Positions 1 to 4,933 of a stretch of 5,000 bases of DNA are shown one piece after another. This stretch comes from JBGPJM01 sp041485385 (GTDB lineage: Bacteria; Planctomycetota; Phycisphaerae; Phycisphaerales; UBA1924), in NCBI GenBank assembly GCA_041485385.1, contig JBGPJM010000295.1, positions 1 to 5,000 on the forward strand, given 5' to 3'. The notes below the pieces were generated by a model. It searched no databases. It was not told the origin of the DNA and saw nothing but the letters and a program-made list of their open reading frames with translations. Both the position numbers and the translations under genes were made by a program. Each line of letters starts with the position of its first letter. Positions within the stretch are counted from its first letter, which is position 1.

Positions 1-1505
1 ATCCCCGCCGCCATCATCGGATGTGATGCGAACACCTTCCAGATCAGCCCCGTCCGCACGTTCTCGATCGCCAGCACCAGCGGCCCCTCGTCGATCGCCA
101 CGCAATCCGTCCCCACCCAGTGCTTCCCCAGGTTGAACGCATCCAGGAACCCGTACTGCCTCTTCGACACGTCCGGTTCCCGCCACACCAGCCCCGACCC
201 GTCCGCCCCCTTCAGCCCGCGGTAGTACCGCAGTGCCGCCACCGCCGCCGCCGGCTCGAACATCACGCACGCCCCCGCGGCATACGGCGCGACCGTTCCG
301 TCCCCGTAGTCGTCCTCGGGGTTGAACGTCGAGTAGTCCAATTCCGGCCTCGCCCCCGGCATCGCCAGCGCCCTGGGGAACAACCCCGGCACCGAATACC
401 CCGTCGGGGCGTCCGACGCGCTGAGCCCCCACGCCCGGTCGCTCAGCGTCGGCAGCTTCTTCGGGTTGGCCGCGCACTTGCGCCGGTGCATCGCCACCGC
501 GCGCCGCGCGTTCTCCCACCAGTCGACGCGAGCGCGGTTCGCCTGGCCGAACGCCGCGGGATCGTCCGGCCCCATCGCGCTGTAGTTGATCCAGCAGTGC
601 GCGAAGAAATGCGTGAACAGCGCTCCCGACCACGGGAACCACGCCATCGCACCGCCGTCGTAATCGACGCCCAAACGTCGGCGCAGCCGGTAGTAGAGCG
701 CCGGATCGACGCGATGCTCCTCCTTCGGCGACGCCGCCGCCAGCAGCGTCACCAGCCGGTGCTCATCGCCGCAATCCGCCCACACATACGGAAGCAGCGT
801 CCCGCTCCCTGTCGGCGCATCCGACCGGTCGGGCTTCCACCCCAGGCTGATGAACCCCAGCTCGTACGGCTTGTCCCCCTTGGTGAGGATAAAGAACTTC
901 CAGTTCGCTTCCTCGACGATTCCGCGCCCCAGCCGCTGCGCCTCTCCGCCGAAGTACGACCCCGCCGTGATCACCCCCGCCAGCAGCAGCGCCGAGTCGA
1001 TGGTGCTCACCGTGTGCTCGTACCCGTCGCGCGTGGGCCCGCCCGTCTGCGGGTCCAGGTAGTGGAAGAACAGCCCGGCCTTCCGGTTGTCGGCGTTGCC
1101 CACCAGGCTCCGCAGGATCAAGAGCGCCCTCCCCTCCGCCTCGTCGCGCCGCACCCAGCCGCGCTCGACGCCGATCGGCAGCGCCGAGAGCTGGAACCCC
1201 ACGCCCGCCACGCTCACCACCGTCGCGCTGGTGCGGTCGTGCACCATCCCCGTCGCCGGCGAAACCTCGTTCCACAAGTACAGGAACGCGCCGCGCTGCA
1301 CATCGTCCAGCAGCCGCTCGTCCTCCGGCGAGAACGCAAACGGCGGACGCTTGCCCCCCGCCGGCGATTCGATGATCACATCGCCCGCGCGCTTCACCGC
1401 CGCCCCTTCCCCGGCCGCCCCCGCCCCCGGTTGTCCCGGCGCCGCGCACGCACCCAGCGACAGCATCCCGCCGACCAGCAGGCCCACCAATCCGCGGCAT
1501 CGCAC
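1..1505 (-). CDS. Secreted lipoprotein glycoside hydrolase, glycoamylase family (PF10091; GH144-like), 3' end outside window
   Basis: 501 complete codons lie in the window. Residues 1-20 form a lipoprotein signal: basic MRCRG, a hydrophobic stretch, then lipobox LGAC with Cys20, so the enzyme should be membrane-anchored outside the cytoplasm. A low-complexity Gly/Ala linker precedes a catalytic region typical of PF10091/COG5368: FFHYLD (H148, D151), STIDSALLLAG (167-177), FTHFFAHCW (297-305), WGLSASDAPTGY (359-370), DGTVAP (402-407), YGFLDAFN (451-458), IDEGP (471-475) and IEN (480-482). The last visible residues resemble the family's C-terminal end, so probably only a few are missing. Known members are (alpha/alpha)6-barrel enzymes and include GH144 endo-beta-1,2-glucanases; the exact substrate here is inferred. 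Start: GTG at 1505 has GGAG six bases upstream and gives a normal-length signal peptide. The frame is open to ATG at 1535, which would add ten residues and place the LacI-type operator inside codons 1-5. It is divergent from the repressor gene. Confidence 0.88.
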   Translation of the reverse strand, partial: MRCRGLVGLLVGGMLSLGACAAPGQPGAGAAGEGAAVKRAGDVIIESPAGGKRPPFAFSPEDERLLDDVQRGAFLYLWNEVSPATGMVHDRTSATVVSVAGVGFQLSALPIGVERGWVRRDEAEGRALLILRSLVGNADNRKAGLFFHYLDPQTGGPTRDGYEHTVSTIDSALLLAGVITAGSYFGGEAQRLGRGIVEEANWKFFILTKGDKPYELGFISLGWKPDRSDAPTGSGTLLPYVWADCGDEHRLVTLLAAASPKEEHRVDPALYYRLRRRLGVDYDGGAMAWFPWSGALFTHFFAHCWINYSAMGPDDPAAFGQANRARVDWWENARRAVAMHRRKCAANPKKLPTLSDRAWGLSASDAPTGYSVPGLFPRALAMPGARPELDYSTFNPEDDYGDGTVAPYAAGACVMFEPAAAVAALRYYRGLKGADGSGLVWREPDVSKRQYGFLDAFNLGKHWVGTDCVAIDEGPLVLAIENVRTGLIWKVFASHPMMAAG

Positions 1506-1511
1506 CCCGCG

Positions 1512-1515
1512 CTCC
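1512..1515 (-). promoter_or_regulatory. Shine-Dalgarno GGAG favouring the GTG start at 1505
   Basis: GGAG on the minus strand sits six bases before GTG at 1505. The alternative ATG at 1535 has only GGCGG nearby and no good Shine-Dalgarno match at normal spacing. The GTG start also leaves the operator in the 5' leader and shortens the signal peptide to a typical 19 residues before Cys. Confidence 0.45.
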
Positions 1516-1520
1516 GGCCA

Positions 1521-1534
1521 TGTAAGCGTTTGCA
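1521..1534. promoter_or_regulatory. LacI/CcpA-type operator TGTAAGCGTTTGCA
   Basis: The site fits TGNAANCGNTTNCA at every fixed position, with the central CG used by LacI-family hinge helices. It lies between the divergent repressor and lipoprotein genes. The repressor's recognition helix (STATVSR) and hinge leucine (L59) match those of family members that bind such sites, so local binding and repression of the lipoprotein gene is the simplest reading. It sits just downstream of the candidate promoter at 1548-1575, where a bound repressor would block transcription. Confidence 0.8.
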
Positions 1535-1547
1535 TAATTCCGCCCAC

Positions 1548-1575
1548 ATCCTACCCCCTCTCGCTGTCCCGGCAA
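1548..1575 (-). promoter_or_regulatory. Candidate sigma70-like promoter of the lipoprotein gene
   Basis: On the minus strand TTGCCG (1575-1570) is followed after 16 bp by TAGGAT (1553-1548). Both hexamers are partial matches to the -35 and -10 consensus. Transcription would start near 1540, placing the operator at about +7 to +20 and giving a leader of about 35 nt if translation starts at 1505. This is sequence resemblance only. Confidence 0.35.
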
Positions 1576-1599
1576 ACGAACCGACAATACTTCCCCCTC

Positions 1600-2625
1600 A
1601 TGTCCGCTCATCGCCCATCTTCCATCCAGGACGTCGCCTCCGCCGCCGGCGTCTCCACCGCCACCGTCAGCCGCGTCCTCAACAACGCCGACCTCGTCGC
1701 CCCCGCCACCGCCGCCAAGGTCCAGGAGGCCATCCGCCGCCTCGGCTACAAGCCCAACCCCTTCGCCCAGGGCCTGATGACCCGCAAGAGCCACGTCCTG
1801 GGCATCGCCCTCCCCGACATCCACGGCGAGTTCTACTCCGAGCTCCTCCGCGGCGCCGACGCCGAGGCCCGGCGCCTCGGCTACCACATGCTCGTCAGCT
1901 CCGAGGCGCACAGCCGCGCCGAGCAGGAGCGCACCGGCAGCCTCGCCTTCGGATTCATCGACGGCCTCGCCGTCATGATCGCCGAGCCCAACGACGATCT
2001 CTGGCGCGAGGCCCGCGACTCCTCCCTGCCCCTGGTCGTTCTCGATTCCGACCAGCGCGAGCGCGGATTCGACAGCGTCGTCGTCGACAACTCCACCGGC
2101 ACCCGTGAAGCCACCGAGCACCTCCTGGCCTTCGTCAAGCCCGAGCGGTGCTTCTTCGTCGGCGGCCCCAAGGAGAACTTCGACACCCAGCAGCGCGGCG
2201 CCGCGTTCCAGGAGACCCTCGCCCGGGCCCATTGGACCGCCCGCCCCGACCAGATCGTCCACGGGCGATACTCGCTGGCCTGGGGCCAGATGTGGGGCGC
2301 CGAGATGACCCGCACCGACAAGCTCAAGGGCGCGGGCGTCCTCGCCGGCAACGACGAGATCGCCCTGGGCATCCTGCACATGGCCCAGGAGAGCGGCCTG
2401 CGCATCCCCGATGAGCTCCGCATCATCGGCTTCGACGACACGCGCCTGGCCTCCCTCGTCCGCCCCGCCCTCTCCACCGTCCGAGTGCCGCTGGCCGAGG
2501 TCGGCGCCGCGGCCATCCGCGCCCTGGTCGAACGCATCGACGAGCCCGATCGCGCCCCACGTACCGTCAGCCTCGCCACCAAGCTCATCATCCGCGAGAG
2601 CAGCGCCGCCCCCAAACCAACGTGA
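1600..2625 (+). CDS. LacI-family transcriptional repressor
   Basis: A complete 341-residue protein, usual for the family. Residues 9-28 (IQDVASAAGVSTATVSRVLN) are the N-terminal helix-turn-helix, with recognition helix STATVSR at 19-25. The hinge NPFAQGL (53-59) keeps the leucine that wedges into the operator's central CG. From about residue 66 a periplasmic-binding-protein-like effector domain follows, starting VLGIALPDIHGEFYSELLRG, with later family signatures GNDEIALG, IIGFDD and RPALSTVRVPLAEVG. The ligand is not readable; the flanking hydrolases suggest a beta-glucan oligosaccharide or glucoside. ATG at 1600 is chosen because it directly precedes the DNA-binding domain. It has no Shine-Dalgarno site (upstream is pyrimidine-rich), so translation is probably leaderless or SD-independent. 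The gene is divergent from the lipoprotein gene, with the operator between them, and convergent with the GH1 gene. Autoregulation is possible. Confidence 0.95.
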   Translation: MSAHRPSSIQDVASAAGVSTATVSRVLNNADLVAPATAAKVQEAIRRLGYKPNPFAQGLMTRKSHVLGIALPDIHGEFYSELLRGADAEARRLGYHMLVSSEAHSRAEQERTGSLAFGFIDGLAVMIAEPNDDLWREARDSSLPLVVLDSDQRERGFDSVVVDNSTGTREATEHLLAFVKPERCFFVGGPKENFDTQQRGAAFQETLARAHWTARPDQIVHGRYSLAWGQMWGAEMTRTDKLKGAGVLAGNDEIALGILHMAQESGLRIPDELRIIGFDDTRLASLVRPALSTVRVPLAEVGAAAIRALVERIDEPDRAPRTVSLATKLIIRESSAAPKPT

Positions 2626-2642
2626 ACCGGGAGAAACACCGG

Positions 2643-2679
2643 GTGCCGGGGCAGTGCTCTGACTGCCCCGATTCGGCAC
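2643..2679. terminator. Stem-loop between convergent genes, candidate bidirectional terminator
   Basis: CGGGGCAG (2647-2654) pairs perfectly with CTGCCCCG (2663-2670) around the 8-nt loop TGCTCTGA. An outer GTGC/GCAC pairing (2643-2646 with 2676-2679) can extend the stem past a small bulge. It starts 17 bases after the repressor stop codon and lies beyond the GH1 stop on the other strand. There is no T-run on either side, so it is not a classic intrinsic terminator. It may act with Rho, protect mRNA 3' ends, or be a copy of a dispersed palindromic repeat. Confidence 0.5.
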
Positions 2680-2713
2680 GCGCTCGACGGGGAACCCTTC
2701 CTCCCGCCATTGC

Positions 2714-4228
2714 TCACCTGGACACGCGCCCCGTCCTCTTCTTCCCCGCCATCCCACTCCCCTTCGAGTTCTTCACGCCCTTCGCGTTGACACTCTTTTT
2801 CTCTGTCCCCTCCGTGCTCCTCTCTGTGCTCTCCGTGTACGCCTTCCGCAGCTCGCCCCCGTTCGAAGCGATCACCCGCGAATACCAGCGCGCCGAATCC
2901 TTTAACGTCCGCTTCTGCGTCGCGAAATCGACGTACACCAGCCCGAACCGCTCCTTGTACCCCGACTGCCATTCGAAGTTGTCCATGATCGACCAGTGGA
3001 AGTAGCCGCGGACATCCGCGCCCTCCTCCATCGCCCGCTCCAGCCCCAGCAGGTACCGGCGGGTGTAGTCGATGCGCTGCGGGTCGCGCACGCGCCCGTC
3101 CAGACCCACCCAGTCGTGCGAGGACATCCCGTTCTCGGTCACCACGATCGGCACCTTGTACCGCTCGTACAGGAACTTCGCCCCGTAGTACAGCGCCTCA
3201 GGCTCGATGAACCAGTTGATCGCCGTCCGCGGCTGCCCCGGAGGGTACTCCACCTTCTCCGGCTTCCCCCCCGCCCCCCCCACCCCGCCCGCGCCGGCCC
3301 GGTACCGCTCCGCGTCGTACACGTTGATCCCGTAGAAATCCAGCGGCTGCCTGATCGTCTCCATATCCCCCTCGTGCACCCGCGGCACATCCGCGCCGTA
3401 CAGCTTCAGCCCGTCCTCGGGGTACCGCCCGAAGACCACCGGGTCGGCGAGCCAGGTGTTGTTCCAGAAGTCTTTGGCGAGGACGCCCAGCGTCGCCGCG
3501 CGGGCGGCTTCGTAGTCGGCCTTCGAATCGCTCGCCGGCACCCTCACGCGCCCGATCGGCGCCCAGCCCACCTGCTCCCCCCCTCCACCCTTCCTCTTCG
3601 AATGTGCCCTGATCGCCTGCGCCCCGCGCCCGTGCGCCAGGAGCGCGTGGTGCGCCGCCAGCAGGCGCTCGGCGTGGGACTTGCGGCTGCTCGTGGTCTG
3701 CGGCCCCTCCCCCTCGGTGGGCCCGAGGAAGATCTGCGGCTCGTTGAGCGTCATCCAGTGGCGCACGCGGTCCGAGAGCGCCTCCACCACCACGCCCACA
3801 TACTCCGCGAACCAGTCGGCGATGTCCCGGTTGAGCCACCCGCCGCGCTGGTACACGCCCAGCGGCAAATCCCAATGAAACAGCGTCACCCACGGCTCGA
3901 TCCCCGCCTTCAGCAGCTCGTCCACCAGCCGGTCGTAGAAGCCCAGCCCGGCGCGGTTCACCTTCCCCATCCCCTCCGGCATCACCCGCGGCCACGACAC
4001 GCTGAAGCGGTACGCCCGCAGCCCGATCTGCCTCATCAGCCCGACATCGGCGCGGTACCGGTGGTAGTGGTCGCACGCCACATCCCCCGTGTGATTCTGG
4101 AAGACGTTCCCCGGCGCATGGCAGAAGGCGTCCCATATACCCGGCCCCTTGCCATCGGCGTCCCACGCGCCCTCGACCTGGTAGGCCGACGACGCCGCGC
4201 CCCACACGAAGTCCTTTGGAAACGCCAT
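2714..4228 (-). CDS. GH1 beta-glucosidase
   Basis: A complete 504-residue cytoplasmic enzyme with no signal peptide that hydrolyses terminal beta-linked glucose (possibly galactose) from oligosaccharides. The GH1 (beta/alpha)8 barrel starts at once: FPKDFVWGAASSAYQVEGA (Q17 in the glycone site). It continues with HWDLP (H118), TLNEP with acid/base E163, Y304 in NVYD, VTENG with nucleophile E365, and WSIMDNFEW with glycone-binding E419 and W420. All key residues are present. ATG at 4228 is chosen for AGGAG five bases upstream and the canonical N-terminus; the frame is open further upstream but has no homologous content there. The GH1 fold ends near residue 456, whereas the family is usually about 440-460 long. 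The extra tail of about 45 residues is Ser/Thr/Lys/Glu-rich and comes from repetitive DNA. Two glycine-rich loops (near residues 216-219 and 313-324) arise from G7/G8 runs. It probably finishes digestion of oligosaccharides made by the lipoprotein hydrolase. Confidence 0.94.
   Translation of the reverse strand: MAFPKDFVWGAASSAYQVEGAWDADGKGPGIWDAFCHAPGNVFQNHTGDVACDHYHRYRADVGLMRQIGLRAYRFSVSWPRVMPEGMGKVNRAGLGFYDRLVDELLKAGIEPWVTLFHWDLPLGVYQRGGWLNRDIADWFAEYVGVVVEALSDRVRHWMTLNEPQIFLGPTEGEGPQTTSSRKSHAERLLAAHHALLAHGRGAQAIRAHSKRKGGGGEQVGWAPIGRVRVPASDSKADYEAARAATLGVLAKDFWNNTWLADPVVFGRYPEDGLKLYGADVPRVHEGDMETIRQPLDFYGINVYDAERYRAGAGGVGGAGGKPEKVEYPPGQPRTAINWFIEPEALYYGAKFLYERYKVPIVVTENGMSSHDWVGLDGRVRDPQRIDYTRRYLLGLERAMEEGADVRGYFHWSIMDNFEWQSGYKERFGLVYVDFATQKRTLKDSARWYSRVIASNGGELRKAYTESTERSTEGTEKKSVNAKGVKNSKGSGMAGKKRTGRVSR
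2802..2837. repeat. Degenerate TCYGTG repeat inside the 3' end of the GH1 gene
   Basis: TCTGT (2802), TCCGTG (2811), TCTGTG (2823) and TCCGTG (2832) recur at 9, 12 and 9 bp, about 10 bp on average. On the coding strand they read CACGGAG/CACAGAG and encode the TESTERSTEGTE part of the tail. This looks like intergenic low-complexity sequence that has been read into the protein. Confidence 0.6.
3266..3288 (-). other. G-run cluster in the GH1 coding strand (G-quadruplex / slippage-prone tract)
   Basis: The plus strand has C7 (3266-3272), G, C8 (3274-3281), A, C4, G and CC(C), so the mRNA carries G3-G4-G8-G7 runs separated by single bases. This fits a very compact G-quadruplex and contains long homopolymers. 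It encodes the glycine-rich loop near residues 313-324, before the catalytic nucleophile E365. Confidence 0.6.
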
Positions 4229-4233
4229 CCGGT

Positions 4234-4238
4234 CTCCT
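4234..4238 (-). promoter_or_regulatory. Strong Shine-Dalgarno AGGAG of the GH1 gene
   Basis: AGGAG on the minus strand lies five bases before ATG at 4228. It fixes the start and argues against using the open frame that continues upstream to about 4480. Confidence 0.8.
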
Positions 4239-4250
4239 GTCTGTGCCGCG

Positions 4251-4273
4251 CCCGTGAGGCGGAAGCCTACGGG
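4251..4273. repeat. Hairpin in the GH1 leader (CCCGT-AGGC stem, 4-nt loop)
   Basis: On the plus strand CCCGT(G)AGGC (4251-4260) pairs with GCCTACGGG (4265-4273): nine base pairs, one bulged G at 4256 and the loop GGAA. On the GH1 transcript it would fold about 12 nt upstream of the Shine-Dalgarno site. It could modulate translation or mRNA stability, or be a copy of a dispersed REP-like palindrome. Confidence 0.5.
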
Positions 4274-4278
4274 AGAGT

Positions 4279-4311
4279 GGGGGTTGGTGGACGGGGAGAC
4301 GGGGAGACGGG
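4279..4311 (+). other. G-run cluster before array A (possible G-quadruplex; ACGGGGAG repeat)
   Basis: G5 (4279-4283), G4 (4293-4296), G4 (4301-4304) and G3 (4309-4311) fit a three-tetrad quadruplex with loops of 9, 4 and 4. ACGGGGAG occurs at 4291 and 4299, and a variant ACGGGTTG at 4307. It directly precedes array A. Confidence 0.45.
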
Positions 4312-4313
4312 TT

Positions 4314-4412
4314 GAGGTTCGGCGAGGTTCCGTGAGGTTTGGCATGAGTTTTTTGGAGTTCCATAGGAGTTTCTTGAGGTTTCGGGTGAGTTTTTTGGAG
4401 TTTTTTGAGGTT
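4314..4412. repeat. Helically phased array A, unit GAGKTT
   Basis: GAGGTT/GAGTTT/GAGTTC hexamers start at 4314, 4323, 4333, 4345, 4355, 4366, 4375, 4388, 4398 and 4407. Ten copies span nine intervals that average 10.3 bp, close to the helical repeat of B-DNA. T-tracts of up to six bases accompany several copies. The array lies 86-184 bp upstream of the GH1 start, in its probable promoter or leader region. Confidence 0.75.
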
Positions 4413-4425
4413 TCTTGGGCGGGGT

Positions 4426-4444
4426 TTTTTGCTGTAAGTGCTTG
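4426..4444 (+). repeat. Module element A: T5-GC-TGTAAGTGCTTG
   Basis: A 19-bp sequence identical to 4915-4933. TGTAAG starts at 4433, exactly 20 bp after the last hexamer of array A. Confidence 0.75.
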
Positions 4445-4515
4445 GTATGTGGAACTTGAGATCGCCAACTGCGCGCCCACCCTGAAAGCAGATCTCGCGG
4501 GGGCGCGGAGAGCGC

Positions 4516-4547
4516 GGGGAAGAGGACGCGGGGAGGTGGGGAAGGGG
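4516..4547 (+). other. G-run cluster before array B (possible G-quadruplex)
   Basis: Four GGGG runs at 4516, 4530, 4538 and 4544 are separated by loops of 10, 4 and 2 nt. This purine-rich stretch lies 12 bp before array B, in a similar position to the G-run cluster before array A. Confidence 0.45.
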
Positions 4548-4559
4548 AATCCAAGCGTC

Positions 4560-4645
4560 GAGAGTTTTTGAGAGTTTTGGAGAAAAACGGGGAAAACTGC
4601 GAGAGTTTTTGAGTGTTTTGGAGAGTTTTTGAGAGTTTTGGACTT
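4560..4645. repeat. Helically phased array B, unit GAGAGTTTTK
   Basis: GAGAGTTTTT (4560), GAGAGTTTTG (4570), GAGAAAAACG (4580), GGGAAAACTGC (4590, 11 bp), GAGAGTTTTT (4601), GAGTGTTTTG (4611), GAGAGTTTTT (4621), GAGAGTTTTG (4631), then GACTT (4641). The eight A/T tracts recur about once per helical turn, so intrinsic curvature is expected. Units 3 and 4 carry A-tracts instead of T-tracts, like an inverted pair in the middle of the array. Confidence 0.8.
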
Positions 4646-4665
4646 CCTCCGGCGGGGTGGACGCG

Positions 4666-4677
4666 TGTAAGTCGTTG
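4666..4677 (+). repeat. Module element B: TGTAAGTCGTTG
   Basis: A variant of the element at 4433 and 4922. TGTAAG starts 20 bp after the terminal GGACTT (4640-4645) of array B. The T5GC lead-in of the other two copies is replaced by GACGCG. Confidence 0.6.
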
Positions 4678-4764
4678 TCGTACAACAGGTTGTGTGCGAT
4701 CGGGCCCGTTTGCGGGCGCCGAAACCTCGAAACGCCCAAGGGCGTCGTTTGGGCAGGCACGCTC

Positions 4765-4793
4765 GACCGACCGCAGAGGTCGCTTGGTCGGTC
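4765..4793. repeat. Inverted repeat GACCGACC / GGTCGGTC
   Basis: Perfect 8-bp arms (4765-4772 and 4786-4793) flank a 13-bp spacer. It could be a hairpin or a dimeric protein-binding site just ahead of array C. A second small palindrome, ACGCCC-AA-GGGCGT, lies at 4732-4745. Neither is followed by a T-run. Confidence 0.4.
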
Positions 4794-4803
4794 CCGGTTC
4801 CGG

Positions 4804-4901
4804 CGACTTGGGGCGACTTCGGATGGGGTTGCGTTGACTTGGGTGCGACTTCCTTCGACTTTCGTCGACTTCCATCGACTTTTTGCGACTTTTTTCGACT
4901 T
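4804..4901. repeat. Helically phased array C, unit CGACTTNNNN
   Basis: CGACTT starts at 4804 and 4814, a variant TGACTT at 4835, then CGACTT at 4846, 4856, 4866, 4876, 4886 and 4896. The last six copies are exactly 10 bp apart, with variable 4-bp linkers (CCTT, TCGT, CCAT, TTTG, TTTT). A constant hexamer with changing linkers points to the hexamer and its phase being what matters. Confidence 0.85.
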
Positions 4902-4914
4902 CTCGCCGGGGTGG

Positions 4915-4933
4915 TTTTTGCTGTAAGTGCTTG
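4915..4933 (+). repeat. Module element C: T5-GC-TGTAAGTGCTTG
   Basis: Identical over 19 bp to 4426-4444. TGTAAG starts at 4922, exactly 20 bp after the last CGACTT of array C. Confidence 0.75.

Noticed and set aside
120..2757. Very long open frames antisense to the lipoprotein and repressor genes (about 660 codons on each strand)
   Set aside because: They are rich in Arg/Pro or Gly/Ala/Glu, match no family, and lie opposite or out of frame with genes that carry clear motifs. GC-ending codons remove stops from the other frames.
2996..4315. A 439-codon plus-strand frame opposite the GH1 gene
   Set aside because: Low-complexity Arg/Pro/His translation complementary to an intact GH1 enzyme with all catalytic residues; a shadow frame.
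4433..4438. TGTAAG read as a -10 promoter box
   Set aside because: It matches TATAAT at only 4 of 6 positions, no -35 match exists at 16-18 bp in the copies examined, and no plus-strand gene follows the element at 4433.
4229..4480. An 84-residue N-terminal extension of the GH1 frame
   Set aside because: The GH1 fold starts at the ATG at 4228, which has its own AGGAG. The extension translates array A and has no GH1 content.
4458..4496. GAGATC...GATCTC inverted repeat
   Set aside because: The arms are only 6 bp with a 27-bp spacer, expected by chance in this length.
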